Of a DNA stretch of 64,000 nucleotides, positions 51,501-60,769 are shown piece by piece; positions within the stretch are counted from its first letter, which is position 1, and every line of letters begins with the position of its first letter. The position numbers and the translations under genes are program-made. Under the pieces are notes generated by a model that did no database searches, was not told the origin of the DNA, and saw only the letters and a list, made by a program, of their open reading frames with translations. This stretch comes from Nostoc sp. ATCC 43529 (GTDB taxonomy: Bacteria; Cyanobacteriota; Cyanobacteriia; Cyanobacteriales; Nostocaceae), in assembly GCA_003326205.1 (NCBI GenBank), contig LWTK01000105.1:1-64000 (forward strand). Reading direction: 5' to 3'.

Positions 51501-53257
51501 TCTGTTTCAGCGGCAATGATAACTGCGACGTTGCTACCTTCTGGGATTTTCGCATCTTTTAAGGCGCGATCGCTCACTTTCAGAAGTAGTAATTGCTGTG
51601 GGTTTAATTTATCTACTTCATTCGGTGGAATTTTACACGCTAATGTATCGATTTCAAAATCTTGAATGTATGCCCCTATCGGTGCTTTGCCATCTGGCAA
51701 ACCATATTCTTTGAGTAAATTTTCTTGGTTTTCTATACCCTGCCATCTTTGCGGCGGTAAAGAAACAAAATGCTGAGTGCCATCATAAATTGAACGTTCA
51801 AAAGCATCTAAGCCATTACATTTGCCGAAAAAGGCATCCATCCCGACAATGGCAAGTTTTACAGGTGGAAGAGGTTCGCTTGAATTGTCTAATTCTGTTG
51901 TCGTTCCTTGCTCTAAAATCAGATGAGAATTAGTACCGCCAAAACCAAAAGCACTGATAGCAGCCCGTTTTTTTGCAGCGTTATTATTAGGCCATGCAGT
52001 GGCAGTTTTAACAATTTTGTCGGGGGAAATTGTATTATTTTCAGTAGCGATCGGTTCGTTAACATTCAAAGTCGGTGGAATAACACCGTTGGACATACTC
52101 AAGATTACTTTGGTTAAGCCAACCATACCCGCCGCAGTTAATAAATGACCTGTATTTGCTTTAGCAGAACCGATTAATGGTGCGGCTTGATGCTGTCCAA
52201 AGAATGTTTCGATAGAATTGAATTCTGTGGTATCTCCTAATAATGTGCCGGTAGCATGACACTCTAAATAATCGATGCTTTGAGGATTAATTTTTGCTTC
52301 ATTATAAGCTCGCTCAAAAGCAAGGATTTGTCCTTTGGGATTGGGGCTGAGTAAATGCTTTCCTTTACCATCATTTGATAGTCCATTACCGCAGATGGTA
52401 GCGAGAATTTTATCGCCGTCTCTGACAGCATCAGAATATCTTTTGAGCATTACCATGCCAACACCATCGGCGGGAATTAACCCTCTGGATGATTTATCTA
52501 AGGGACGGCTAAGACCGTTTTCTGGAAATCCTTGAACGCCAGAAAATAACATCCGCACAAATAAGGAATCTGCACTGCTGATGGCTCCGGCTAACATGAC
52601 ATCGGCTTTGTGCGATCGCAAATAATGAGACGCCAGTTTAATAGCATAAAATGATGACGAACAAGCAGCATCGAGACATAAGTTAATGCGGGATAATGAT
52701 AAGGCTTGAGCAATTATGGCTGCTGGTAAGCCGGAAATCATCGCATTATATAAAGATGCTTGATTGGCAATTGGTAGAGTGGGTAAATCTAAATCTGGAA
52801 GTTGTAAAAGTTCTTTGAGGGCGGGTGTGATGGTTTTTTGGTAGATGGGAGAAAATAATTGATTGGAAAGTTTTGTTGGGAATGAAAGGTTTCCCAAAAT
52901 TACACCGCATTTGGAGAGGACGGTTTGATTGCCCCAATAACCGCTTTGGAGAATTGCTTGTTTGGCGGCGTACAATGACCATTTGAAGGTGTTATCTAAA
53001 CTTTGAAGTAATTCTGGTGGTAGATTGTAGCCGGAGGGGTCAAATTCAAAGTTGCGGATGTATCCACCTTTGAGGGAATAGGTTTTATCTGGTGTGCCTT
53101 TGAGTGGATGGTGAAAGATTTCTGGATCTACTCCAATTTCTTGGATAGTTGCTGATGAGGTTGACTGTTTTTCACCGATAATATTTTGCCAGAATTCTTC
53201 GGGGTTTTTGGCGTCGGGGAATAGACATGACAATGCGATAATGGCGATTTTTTCCAT
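48521..53257 (-). CDS. Heterocyst glycolipid synthase subunit, KS-CLF-AT (PfaC-like)
   Basis: A 1578-residue protein from the ATG at 53257 (MEKIAIIALSCLFPD), preceded by GAGGAT. Domain order: ketosynthase 1 (1-~440) with Cys199 (LDAACSSS), His334 (ECHATGT) and His371 (NTGH); ketosynthase-like 2 (~460-930), whose active-site position reads TMTAGENS with no Cys, so it acts as a chain-length factor; and an acyltransferase-like domain (~1050-1400) with the GYSLGE nucleophile elbow. The C-terminal ~50 residues form a coiled coil (ITKAHTAFLQARQEFSKQMSEIIQLQ). Its partners are HglE and the KR-DH protein encoded upstream. In published cluster names it is hglC or hglD; I leave the letter open. Confidence 0.9.
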   Translation of the reverse strand: MEKIAIIALSCLFPDAKNPEEFWQNIIGEKQSTSSATIQEIGVDPEIFHHPLKGTPDKTYSLKGGYIRNFEFDPSGYNLPPELLQSLDNTFKWSLYAAKQAILQSGYWGNQTVLSKCGVILGNLSFPTKLSNQLFSPIYQKTITPALKELLQLPDLDLPTLPIANQASLYNAMISGLPAAIIAQALSLSRINLCLDAACSSSFYAIKLASHYLRSHKADVMLAGAISSADSLFVRMLFSGVQGFPENGLSRPLDKSSRGLIPADGVGMVMLKRYSDAVRDGDKILATICGNGLSNDGKGKHLLSPNPKGQILAFERAYNEAKINPQSIDYLECHATGTLLGDTTEFNSIETFFGQHQAAPLIGSAKANTGHLLTAAGMVGLTKVILSMSNGVIPPTLNVNEPIATENNTISPDKIVKTATAWPNNNAAKKRAAISAFGFGGTNSHLILEQGTTTELDNSSEPLPPVKLAIVGMDAFFGKCNGLDAFERSIYDGTQHFVSLPPQRWQGIENQENLLKEYGLPDGKAPIGAYIQDFEIDTLACKIPPNEVDKLNPQQLLLLKVSDRALKDAKIPEGSNVAVIIAAETELSVHQLQQRWNLPWQVKEGLLAEEISLPNEQQTQLETIVKDSLHHPVEIGEYVSHIANIMASRISALWNFTGPAFTMTAGENSALKALEVAQMLLAAGEVEAVVVGAVDLAGGVENVLLRSQMAKVNTGINTLSYDQKADGWTVGEGAGAVVLKRHDTALENAERIYAVIDAVSIGQANSTVVDGETISQVCKQAFDIAGIQPTEVNYLEVCGSGIPQEDAAEITGLLQAYPPVGDGLHCAIGSVKANIGHTYVASGIASLIKNVLCLYHRYIPGTPNWSGVKTPQVWEGSPFYVATESRPWFLGKNAKSRVSALNSIGCDGSFAHVILSEEGSQEERSSRYLEEKPFCLFPIPADDSSSLFAALDNFQKAIENSASLKATASQYFDNFQKQSAAKYVLSITGRNQKELLKEIESARKGVNNAFERGGDWQTPVGSYFTSKPLGKQSEIAYIYPAAVNSYLGIGRTLFRLFPRVYNDLMVKSIYKRAADVEPLVFPRSLKKLTTRELETLEKRLLDDSLAMFEAEMFCTRLLTTIIRDDFQVKPKYVFGYSLGETSMMVAQGVWSNFYEGSSSFNSSALFGDRLSGPKNAVREYWGLPKISSASDNNLWGNYVLMASPEQVRECLKNEQRVYLTQINTPEEVLIAGEPAACQRVIKALGCNAFPAPFDHVIHSETMRSEYGELVKLNTLPSQNIPGVVFYSAAEYQPIKLESGEIARSIATGLSQQLDFPRLVNRLYADGAKIFIEAGAGNVCSRWIDKILQGKEHITVSLNRRGMDDHTAFVKALAKLVSHQVDVDLSPLYSVVQTTNQSKATLRTVTLGGQSITDSILTEDNRQIFGNLVEKYKGDRPKIHPQILPDSSLEISSEISSQTSNANHIPPSPLQPEKVALKNIINNGFEFKEEVKSSESTAIEQTTTQPQFSPPTTTRKLRRIIQMSDLNKSQYQKLNANNSKITKAHTAFLQARQEFSKQMSEIIQLQLACAQNLLDEESK

Positions 53258-53334
53258 TATTTTTATCCTCAAGGTTTGGGTATTAGGGATGAGCAAAAGG
53301 CAGGATTTACGCTGTTCCCCAAACTTGAAAATTC

Positions 53335-53362
53335 ACGCAGAGGCGCGGAGGCGCGGAGGAGG
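53335..53362. repeat. CGCAGAGG/CGCGGAGG repeat run
   Basis: ACGCAGAGGCGCGGAGGCGCGGAGG between the KR-DH gene and the KS-CLF-AT gene, next to the KR-DH stop at 53372. Same family as 18191-18224. Confidence 0.65.
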
Positions 53363-53371
53363 AGAGGAGAG

Positions 53372-55099
53372 TTAGCTTCTGAGGAGTTTCATTGACCAGA
53401 TGATTGCTCTGGCTCCGAGGAGGCGTGAGTAGATTTGGCCTTGGTGGTTGTGGATGATGATGTCGGCGGTGGCGCTACTGGGGGTTTTGGATTTGACTTC
53501 GCAGGAGACGTAGAAGGGTTCGTTTTGTGGTGTGGCTGCAAATTGTTCGTATTTTGCGACTTGTCCGGGTAAACAACCTTCTTGATGAAAGTGTTGTGTC
53601 CAAACCCAGAGTGCGTGCATACTTAGGTCAGTTGTATATGGGTTGACCCATTGAACTGGAAATTGTCCTTGTTGCTCGCGTGAGATTGGTTGCCACAAAC
53701 ATTGTGTGGTGATTTTTTCTGTGGTGATGTTTAAAACTTTTTCGATTTCTTGAAAAGCTTTGCCATGAAATAATGTAGCTTCTCCATTTTGATAAAAAGA
53801 TTTACCAGTGAGAGTGATGATATTATCCTGTTCTAGATTAATTGCATCGTAAGTTGGGGGAGTGGGTATTTCTAGTAAGAGTTGGATTTGGGCGCTGAAA
53901 TGATAAAATGTTTTGCCATTGGAGTTTTTACTTGATATCTTGGTGTTGAATGTAATTTGTTGACCGTTAGTTTTAGAAATTTCTTCGACATCTACAATAT
54001 ATTCATTTGCTAGAGTCTCGTTAAAAGTAATTCCTTTCAAAATTTTGAAATCTTGAGCAGCAAAAAATCTGTATCCTGGATAAAGTTGTTCGCAATAATC
54101 AATCATCCATGAGAGAGCGCACGTAGCGGGTAATACTGGAGAACCAGCTATTACATGATCCAATAAAAATGGATTTTCTTCTAATGTCATGCGTCGGCGC
54201 AAACGATAGCTGCGGAGTTCGGAATCTAATTCTCTAGCTAAGGGTACTAAAGGGCTGCCAATGACTACTTGTGTATTATGTTGATAGGCGGGATGCAATT
54301 CGTTAACTAACATTTTTGTCCCAGCTTCTACGGGAATCACTTCAACTCCTCGTTCAGCAAAAGCTTTTTTGAGTTCTGGTGACACCATCCCACTGTCCCA
54401 AGCTCCCCAGTTAATTGCTACTACGTGACATGAGGGATATTGTTGTTTGAAAAGATGGGCTGATTTATTGAGGATTTCATTGGCGATCGCATAATCGGAT
54501 TGACCAATATTTCCGTAAAATCCTGTTACTGAAGAAAACAAAACTAAATGCTGAAGTTGATTAGGATTAATACAACCCAAAAGATTTTCTAATCCCTTAA
54601 CTTTGGCGGTATAAACTTTTTCAAAATCCTCTTCTGTTTTCTTTTCAATTAATTTGTCGGCTAAATTTCCAGCACCATGTATAATGCCTGTAATTGACCC
54701 CAAACGTTGCACAGCATTAGCCAATTTTTCTTGTAAAGCCTGTGTATCTGTAACATCAACGCTAATATATTCGGCTTTAGCTCCTGCTTTTTCAATTGCT
54801 GCGAGGGTCTTTTTAATTTCGCGGCTGGAGGTAATTTTGTTATATATTTTTTGCACATTCATGGGTGTGGGTTTCTCTCCTTGGGCAAGAAGATTTTCCA
54901 TGATGCGTTTTTTCAATGCTGATTCTTCACAACCTTGGGCAAAATCTGGCTCGGTTTCTAATAATTCAGAGCGACCGAGAAGAATGAATTTGCAGGGTTG
55001 TTGCTGGGCTAATTTGATAGTACACTCAGCCGTAATCCCTTTTGCACCGCCGCTAACGACAAAAACAGATGATGGACTAAGCTGGGCTGTTTTGCTCAT
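53372..55099 (-). CDS. Heterocyst glycolipid synthase subunit, ketoreductase half plus dehydratase
   Basis: A 575-residue protein. Residues ~10-280 are the catalytic half of a polyketide ketoreductase: VFVVSGGAKGITAECTIKLA as NADP loop, GIIHGAGNLADKLIEKK, LVLFSSVTGFYGNIGQSDYAIANE with Ser-Tyr, and VAINWGAWDSGMVSPEL. From ~305 a hot-dog dehydratase follows with the active-site block DHVIAGSPVLPATCALSWMID (HxxxGxxxxP). The structural half of the same ketoreductase seems to be the last ~230 residues of HglE, encoded upstream. It would reduce the 3-keto group and dehydrate the alcohol. The gap to hglE is 186 bp and full of repeats. The letter (hglC, hglD or hglF) is not certain. Confidence 0.88.
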   Translation of the reverse strand: MSKTAQLSPSSVFVVSGGAKGITAECTIKLAQQQPCKFILLGRSELLETEPDFAQGCEESALKKRIMENLLAQGEKPTPMNVQKIYNKITSSREIKKTLAAIEKAGAKAEYISVDVTDTQALQEKLANAVQRLGSITGIIHGAGNLADKLIEKKTEEDFEKVYTAKVKGLENLLGCINPNQLQHLVLFSSVTGFYGNIGQSDYAIANEILNKSAHLFKQQYPSCHVVAINWGAWDSGMVSPELKKAFAERGVEVIPVEAGTKMLVNELHPAYQHNTQVVIGSPLVPLARELDSELRSYRLRRRMTLEENPFLLDHVIAGSPVLPATCALSWMIDYCEQLYPGYRFFAAQDFKILKGITFNETLANEYIVDVEEISKTNGQQITFNTKISSKNSNGKTFYHFSAQIQLLLEIPTPPTYDAINLEQDNIITLTGKSFYQNGEATLFHGKAFQEIEKVLNITTEKITTQCLWQPISREQQGQFPVQWVNPYTTDLSMHALWVWTQHFHQEGCLPGQVAKYEQFAATPQNEPFYVSCEVKSKTPSSATADIIIHNHQGQIYSRLLGARAIIWSMKLLRS

Positions 55100-55160
55100 A
55101 AATCCTCGTAAAAAACTGCATAAAAATGAAGAAATTCAAAAATCAACTCTTCTCAACTCT

Positions 55161-55273
55161 TACTCTCTGCGACTCTGCGCCTCTGCGTGAACTAAATTCA
55201 TACTTGTAATCAGCAACGCCTCTAAGATAAATATTTCTTGGCCTCACGCAGAGACGCAGAGGCGCAGAGAGAA
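55161..55273. repeat. Inverted CTCTGCG...CGCAGAG repeats in the gap after hglE
   Basis: ACTCTCTGCGACTCTGCGCCTCTGCG (from 55161, split in two by position) and CACGCAGAGACGCAGAGGCGCAGAG (55244-55268) are imperfect inverted repeats around an AT-rich core. They occupy most of the gap that separates the two halves of the split ketoreductase. Confidence 0.65.
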
Positions 55274-55285
55274 GAGATGGAGGGA

Positions 55286-58200
55286 TTAACCGCCTACTTT
55301 TGGATTGGCGATTAAGGTGACTCGTCCTTGTGAGCCGTAGGCAACTTCGCCGATATAAAGGTTGGGGTCGTGAAGTTCGGCGATAATGTGGTTTACTGAC
55401 TGTTGGGCGTCAATTTTGGGGCTGAGGTCGATCGCCCGTGTAAACACCTTGGGCCATTCCCATCTCAGGGTTTTGGTTAGTCCAAATAAACCAGCAGCGA
55501 TCGCTCCGAAGTTGACTTTGTAATCTAAACCGAAGCCACCATCGAGATGAGCGACTGTGCAGAAACAACTACGTCCGTGATGTGCGGCTTCAGTTAGGGC
55601 GGGTTTGAGGTGTTTCGCCATCAAGAATACGTGCTTGACGATCGCCTTTTCCTGTTCGATGTAGGGAATTGTTCCGGTGTTATTTGATACAAAAATAGGA
55701 TGTAGATGGATGAAAGCCCCAACCTTACCGCAGTGAGTAGCGATCGCTTGTAGTTGTTGTTGCAGATGTTCTTCGCTCAAGTTTGCCAAGGTGACGCGGG
55801 TTACTCCTGCGGGTAAGGGCGATTGTTGGGGAACCAACGATTGGGGGAAGCTGATAACTACTACTTTCGAGCCTTGGGCGATTAGGGATTCAGTTAATTT
55901 GGAAGTAGTGAGGGAACCATCATCGGTAATTAAAGTGATGTATCCCTCTGGTAACGTGAAATCCAAATAATCGGGTTTTGGTAGGCTTTTGAGTTTGGCG
56001 GGATACCGGGCGATACTAGACTCTAATTCCGGTGGCTGCTGGACAAACTCAGACTCATACTTTTTTTTTTCACCTCCAGCTAGCTGCTGTAGGTAATCAA
56101 CTATTTGACCGATGGTGCGGAGTTCTCCCAAATCCTCTATATTCGGTTTGGGTAAGTTGGGGTACATTTCTTGCATCGCCCCTAAGATTTCTACCCGTTT
56201 GATGGAGTCAATCCCCAAGTCGGCTTCCATATCCATTTCTAGTTCCAGCATTTCCACCGGGTAGCCGGTTTTATCGCTGGTGATGGCTAGTAGCGTTTGG
56301 GCTAAATCTGGAAATTCATTAGTTGCGGCTGCGGGTTCTGCTTCTGGTTGTGGAGTGAATGCAACAACCACGCTGACTTCAGGTGTAACTTCTGCTGGAG
56401 TCTCTACTGCTTGTTGTACTTCCGGTGCTGGAGTTTCTACTGGTTGTTGTACTTCGTGGATTGCAACTTCTACAGAAACACTTTTAGAAGCAAAGGATTG
56501 CAGATATTCTACAACTTGACCGATGGTGCGCTTTTCTGCCAGTTCTTCTAAGTTGGGCTTGGGTAAGTTAGGATACATTTCCTGTAGCGCACCCAAGATT
56601 TCTACCCGTTTGATGGAGTCAATCCCTAAGTCTGCTTCCATGTCCATATCCATTTCCAGCATTTCTACCGGATAACCAGTTTTATCGCTGGTGATAGCTA
56701 GGAGATTTTTATCCAAGTCAACAATATCAATGGTTGCATTGGCGACTGGGGGTTGGGGACTGGGGATTGGGGATTGGGTAGAGACGCGATTCATCCCGTC
56801 TGTCGAGAGTACAGGTGTTTCAACTACAGGCTGTACTATTTGGGGGAGTACTGGAATTTCAACTACAGGCTGTACTATTTGGGATAGTACGGGAGTTTCG
56901 GCTACAGGCTCTACTACCTTGGGAGCAGGGAGGGGTGCTTGGGTATGTGTTGAGCCGTTGCCGTTTTTCGTTACTGGCTCAGTTACAGGTGAGGGTAAAG
57001 CTTCTACTATCTTGGTAGTAGGAGGTACTGGTGCCTCTTCGGTGACGGTTGTTTGTGTGGTGAAGGGGATGAAATGATGTGCTGCACCGTTGCTGAGTTT
57101 CTCTGTGAGTTCAGTTGCTCCATCTTCTGAGATGATTTGAGAATACTCTTGCTGTATGAGTTGGAAAAAGTTTTTTGTATATTCCAGTTGCTCTTGGAGA
57201 TATTGCTCGTGAATGCGTAGGGTTTCACCTTGTTGGGAGTGAAACTGCATCATGCTGCGTTCCAAGCTTTCCATGACAACTTGCTTCAGTTTGGTGGTTT
57301 CGGCTGTGGATTTACTTTCACTCAACAGCGCATTTTGTTGCTGCATCAGTTGGAAGAACGCTTTGGCGTATTCCATTTGATGGTTGAGGTAAGCTCCGTG
57401 AACTTGTAAATTCTCAGATTGATTTTGCTGGAACTGTGTCAGGAGGTATTCTAAACTTTCTAAAAGTTGTTGGTAATTTGTAAGTTTTTCGGGTGTTGGT
57501 TGCATCTTAGATTCCTGGGCTGGTTGACTTAAAAGGGTCACAGGACTCATTTGCTGCTCTGGTTGGGTAGCGATATGAGAAGTCACACCGTTCATTGATG
57601 GGGTAGCGATAAGGGGTGTTTTTTTATGTCCGTTTGTCTCTTTGACTGCGGGAGTTGCAGCTATATCTAGGCTGGTAAATACAGGAGCCACAGTTTCAGA
57701 GGGGATGGGCTGATTTGGTTTCGCTGAATTCTCAGATGAAACCGCAGGTAATGTAACTTTGTGTCCGTTTTGCAAGGCTTGGGCGAAGGCGTTTTTGGTT
57801 TTTTCGGATCTGTAGTTGATGCCGTTTAAACGTACATTTATAGCCTTCTTCTGCTCAATTGCAGGTATGGTTTGGGGAACTTGGTAAGGGTCGAGGTTGC
57901 TCAAAGCCATACCGATTACCCGCAACTGTACAACTGCTTCCCGCAAGGAACGATCGCTATTTTTCTGAGTACTAGGGTTCAAAGCTACGGTAAGATGGGG
58001 GCGATCGCCAAGAATTTCTTTTACTAAGTTGGTCAAAATTCTTCTCGGCCCGAATTCCACGAAGCAAGTACCGCCTGCTGCATAGATGCTTTCAATTTCC
58101 TGCTTGAACAGCACCGAGTTAGAAAGGTGCGTTTCGAGGATTTTTTGAATCGCTTGCGGTTCTTTGGGATACTGTTTGCCGGTGACGTTGCTGTAAACGG

Positions 58201-60769
58201 GGATTTTGGGATTCTCGAATTTGACAGACTTAGTAGCGATCGCAAATGATTTCTGAGCAAAGGCAATCAACGGTGTGTGGAATGCTGCTGATACGGGCAA
58301 CAATACAGCCGTATATCCTTTGTCTTGTAAAGCCTGACGGACTTTGGCGATTTCTGCGGTTGGCCCGGCTAAGACATATTGATTTGGCGAATTTTGATTG
58401 GCGATCGCAACTTGCGGAAAATGTCTCAGCACTGCTTCAACTTTGCTGATATCTTCTTTGACAGCCAGCATACTACCTGCATCGTGGTCTGGGTCTTCCG
58501 GTGCCGCCATTGCTTGACCCCTAGCTTTCACCAAGAACAAGTAATCTTCGGTAGTCAAAACTCCCGCAGCCCACAATGCTGTGATTTCTCCGAAGCTGTG
58601 TCCTGCAACAAAATCGGATCTAAATCCAGCTTGTTGCAGTATGGTATACATCCCTGCACTCAACACCCCGATGGCTGGTTGAGCGTATTCTGTACGTTGT
58701 AGGGCAGCAATTTGGGCATTTTTCTCTGCCTCTTCAAACACAGGATGGGGAAAAACGATTTCCGATAGCGGCTGCAAGTTATCTTTGAGCAACAAGCTAT
58801 CCATGTAGCCATGTAGACGCTGCATCACCGGGAAATTCATCGCTAATTCCCGTCCCATTTCCAAGTATTGAGAACCTTGGCCGGAAAATAAGGCGACGAC
58901 TTTTCCACCCAATTCGATACCAGAAGCGCGGTAATAAATCCCTTGGGGATGTTCCCAAGATGCTGCTGACCCTTTGTTTTTCAGCCAGTCAATGCTAACT
59001 TGCAGTAATTTGCAAGCTTCTTCGAGGTTCTGTGCCACAAATCCAAATCTGGCAGCAGAGGAAGGAATTTCTAAAGATTTGCACTCATTGACTAATTTTG
59101 CGTAATGTGTTCTGGCTTCTGGCGATCGCAATTTAGCTAAAAGGTCTTCAGATTTAGCCAGCAATTGAGATGGAGTAGCAGCAAACACCAACACTTCATT
59201 AGCGCCACTGTGTAGGCGGTAGGCGTGGTTTTGGTCGGTTTGATATTCTTCTAAAACAACGTGATAGTTAGTGCCGCCAAAGCCAAAGGAACTCACACCC
59301 GCGCGTCTTGGCGCTTCGCCTTCAGCACGAATCCAAGGTCTAGTTTCGGTATTCAAATAAAAGGCGGAATTTTTAATATTAAGTTTGGGGTTCGGCTCGG
59401 TAATATTAATCGTTGGCGGTAATACTTTGTGATGTAGCGCCAAAGCCGTTTTAATCAAACTCGCCGCACCCGCAGCCGCTTTGGTGTGTCCGATTTGGGA
59501 TTTCACGCTACCCAAAGCGATATGCTGCTTTTTCGAGTCATGCAAAGCAAAGAAGTCGTGTAAAGAACCGAATTCTGTCGGATCTCCAGCCATTGTACCG
59601 GTGCCGTGTGCTTCCATCAAACCAACGGTGGCGGGAGAAAAACCTGCATCTTCGTAAGCACGTTCTAAGGCTTTGACTTGGCCTTCCTTGCGGGGAGCAT
59701 AAATACTCTTGTAGCGTCCATCGCTGGAGGTACCAATACCTTTAATGACTGCATAGATTTTATCGCCGTCCCGTTCTGCATCTTCTAAACGTTTAAGAAC
59801 AATCATGCAGATACCTTCACCCAGCATCATCCCATCGGATTTAGCATCGAAAGGTTTGACATTTTCACTGGGAGAAACGGCTGGCGTTTTGCTGAAGGAT
59901 ATGTAAGCCATGATGGTGTTATCGGTGTCAACGCCACCAGTCAGCATCATGTCAGAACGATATTCTACTAGTTCGCTAATTGCCATTTTTAAAGCACCGA
60001 AGGAACTAGCACAAGCAGCATCAACTACACAATTCAATCCGCCAAAGTTGAGACGGTTTGCAATTCTCCCGGCGACGACATTAGCCAGCATTCCGGGGAA
60101 GGCGTTTTCGTCCCATTTCACATAGGCGCTTTTGATTTTTTCGACGATTTTCTGTGTATCTTCATCAGATAAACCGCTGCTTTTAAGGGCTTTTTCCCAA
60201 ATCGGATATTCTAACCTGGCAGAAAGTGGCATTCCTAACTGCTTGGCCATAGCTACGCCTAAAATTACCCCAACCATTTCGCGGTTAAATTCGCGTTGTT
60301 CGCCATAACCAGCATCTTCCATCGCTTCTTTTGCAACCACTAAACTTAATAGTTGCGATACATCAGTAACCTCTAAAATGCTTGGTGGAATGCCGAATTC
60401 CATCGGGTTAAAATCTACCTCTGGAATAAAGCCGCCTCTTTTACAATAAGTTTTATCTTCAGGCGTTCTGGGATTTGGATCGTAATAATCTTCGACGCTC
60501 CAGTGGCTAGATGGAACATCAGTAATACAATCAATTTTATTTACTATGTTTTGCCAATATTCCCGTAAATTTCTGGCTTGAGGTAATAGAGAAGCCATGC
60601 CAACAATGGCGATAGGATTGTGTTGTAATTGTCTGTTAAGTTTGTTGATTGACACTGGTTTTTCTGAACTCATCTTTTTTTCCTCTATAGACCTAATCAC
60701 AGCCTTTTCGCAATTATTTATCAGGCTTTCTAACTCTGCTAAGGCAGTATCAATTGAATGAGCAGACAT
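55286..60769 (-). CDS. hglE: Heterocyst glycolipid polyketide synthase HglE (KS-AT-ACP-ACP-KR half)
   Basis: An 1827-residue protein. Ketosynthase (~50-520) with Cys253 (VDAACASS), His388 (EAHGTGT) and His428 (SQIGH). Acyltransferase (~620-950) with Ser725 (AGHSFGE). Two tandem ~57-residue coiled-coil units (~1098-1210) and a Pro/Val-rich linker follow. ACP1 carries Ser1385 and ACP2 Ser1522, both in LGIDSIKRVEIL. Last come ~230 residues resembling the structural half of a PfaA-type ketoreductase (LDGGFGLDYKV, LFGLTKTLRWEWPKVF). It condenses malonyl units into the C26-28 chain of heterocyst glycolipids. Start: the ATG at 60769 has no clear ribosome site; the in-frame ATG at 60673 (MSSEKPVSINKL) follows GAGGA at good spacing and may be the real start. 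Confidence 0.93.
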   Translation of the reverse strand: MSAHSIDTALAELESLINNCEKAVIRSIEEKKMSSEKPVSINKLNRQLQHNPIAIVGMASLLPQARNLREYWQNIVNKIDCITDVPSSHWSVEDYYDPNPRTPEDKTYCKRGGFIPEVDFNPMEFGIPPSILEVTDVSQLLSLVVAKEAMEDAGYGEQREFNREMVGVILGVAMAKQLGMPLSARLEYPIWEKALKSSGLSDEDTQKIVEKIKSAYVKWDENAFPGMLANVVAGRIANRLNFGGLNCVVDAACASSFGALKMAISELVEYRSDMMLTGGVDTDNTIMAYISFSKTPAVSPSENVKPFDAKSDGMMLGEGICMIVLKRLEDAERDGDKIYAVIKGIGTSSDGRYKSIYAPRKEGQVKALERAYEDAGFSPATVGLMEAHGTGTMAGDPTEFGSLHDFFALHDSKKQHIALGSVKSQIGHTKAAAGAASLIKTALALHHKVLPPTINITEPNPKLNIKNSAFYLNTETRPWIRAEGEAPRRAGVSSFGFGGTNYHVVLEEYQTDQNHAYRLHSGANEVLVFAATPSQLLAKSEDLLAKLRSPEARTHYAKLVNECKSLEIPSSAARFGFVAQNLEEACKLLQVSIDWLKNKGSAASWEHPQGIYYRASGIELGGKVVALFSGQGSQYLEMGRELAMNFPVMQRLHGYMDSLLLKDNLQPLSEIVFPHPVFEEAEKNAQIAALQRTEYAQPAIGVLSAGMYTILQQAGFRSDFVAGHSFGEITALWAAGVLTTEDYLFLVKARGQAMAAPEDPDHDAGSMLAVKEDISKVEAVLRHFPQVAIANQNSPNQYVLAGPTAEIAKVRQALQDKGYTAVLLPVSAAFHTPLIAFAQKSFAIATKSVKFENPKIPVYSNVTGKQYPKEPQAIQKILETHLSNSVLFKQEIESIYAAGGTCFVEFGPRRILTNLVKEILGDRPHLTVALNPSTQKNSDRSLREAVVQLRVIGMALSNLDPYQVPQTIPAIEQKKAINVRLNGINYRSEKTKNAFAQALQNGHKVTLPAVSSENSAKPNQPIPSETVAPVFTSLDIAATPAVKETNGHKKTPLIATPSMNGVTSHIATQPEQQMSPVTLLSQPAQESKMQPTPEKLTNYQQLLESLEYLLTQFQQNQSENLQVHGAYLNHQMEYAKAFFQLMQQQNALLSESKSTAETTKLKQVVMESLERSMMQFHSQQGETLRIHEQYLQEQLEYTKNFFQLIQQEYSQIISEDGATELTEKLSNGAAHHFIPFTTQTTVTEEAPVPPTTKIVEALPSPVTEPVTKNGNGSTHTQAPLPAPKVVEPVAETPVLSQIVQPVVEIPVLPQIVQPVVETPVLSTDGMNRVSTQSPIPSPQPPVANATIDIVDLDKNLLAITSDKTGYPVEMLEMDMDMEADLGIDSIKRVEILGALQEMYPNLPKPNLEELAEKRTIGQVVEYLQSFASKSVSVEVAIHEVQQPVETPAPEVQQAVETPAEVTPEVSVVVAFTPQPEAEPAAATNEFPDLAQTLLAITSDKTGYPVEMLELEMDMEADLGIDSIKRVEILGAMQEMYPNLPKPNIEDLGELRTIGQIVDYLQQLAGGEKKKYESEFVQQPPELESSIARYPAKLKSLPKPDYLDFTLPEGYITLITDDGSLTTSKLTESLIAQGSKVVVISFPQSLVPQQSPLPAGVTRVTLANLSEEHLQQQLQAIATHCGKVGAFIHLHPIFVSNNTGTIPYIEQEKAIVKHVFLMAKHLKPALTEAAHHGRSCFCTVAHLDGGFGLDYKVNFGAIAAGLFGLTKTLRWEWPKVFTRAIDLSPKIDAQQSVNHIIAELHDPNLYIGEVAYGSQGRVTLIANPKVGG

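Noticed and set aside
54654..55190. 178-codon plus-strand ORF
   Set aside because: Antisense to the ketoreductase region of the KR-DH gene and running into repeats; no domain pattern.
56691..57077. 128-codon plus-strand ORF
   Set aside because: Antisense to the repetitive Pro/Val linker of HglE.
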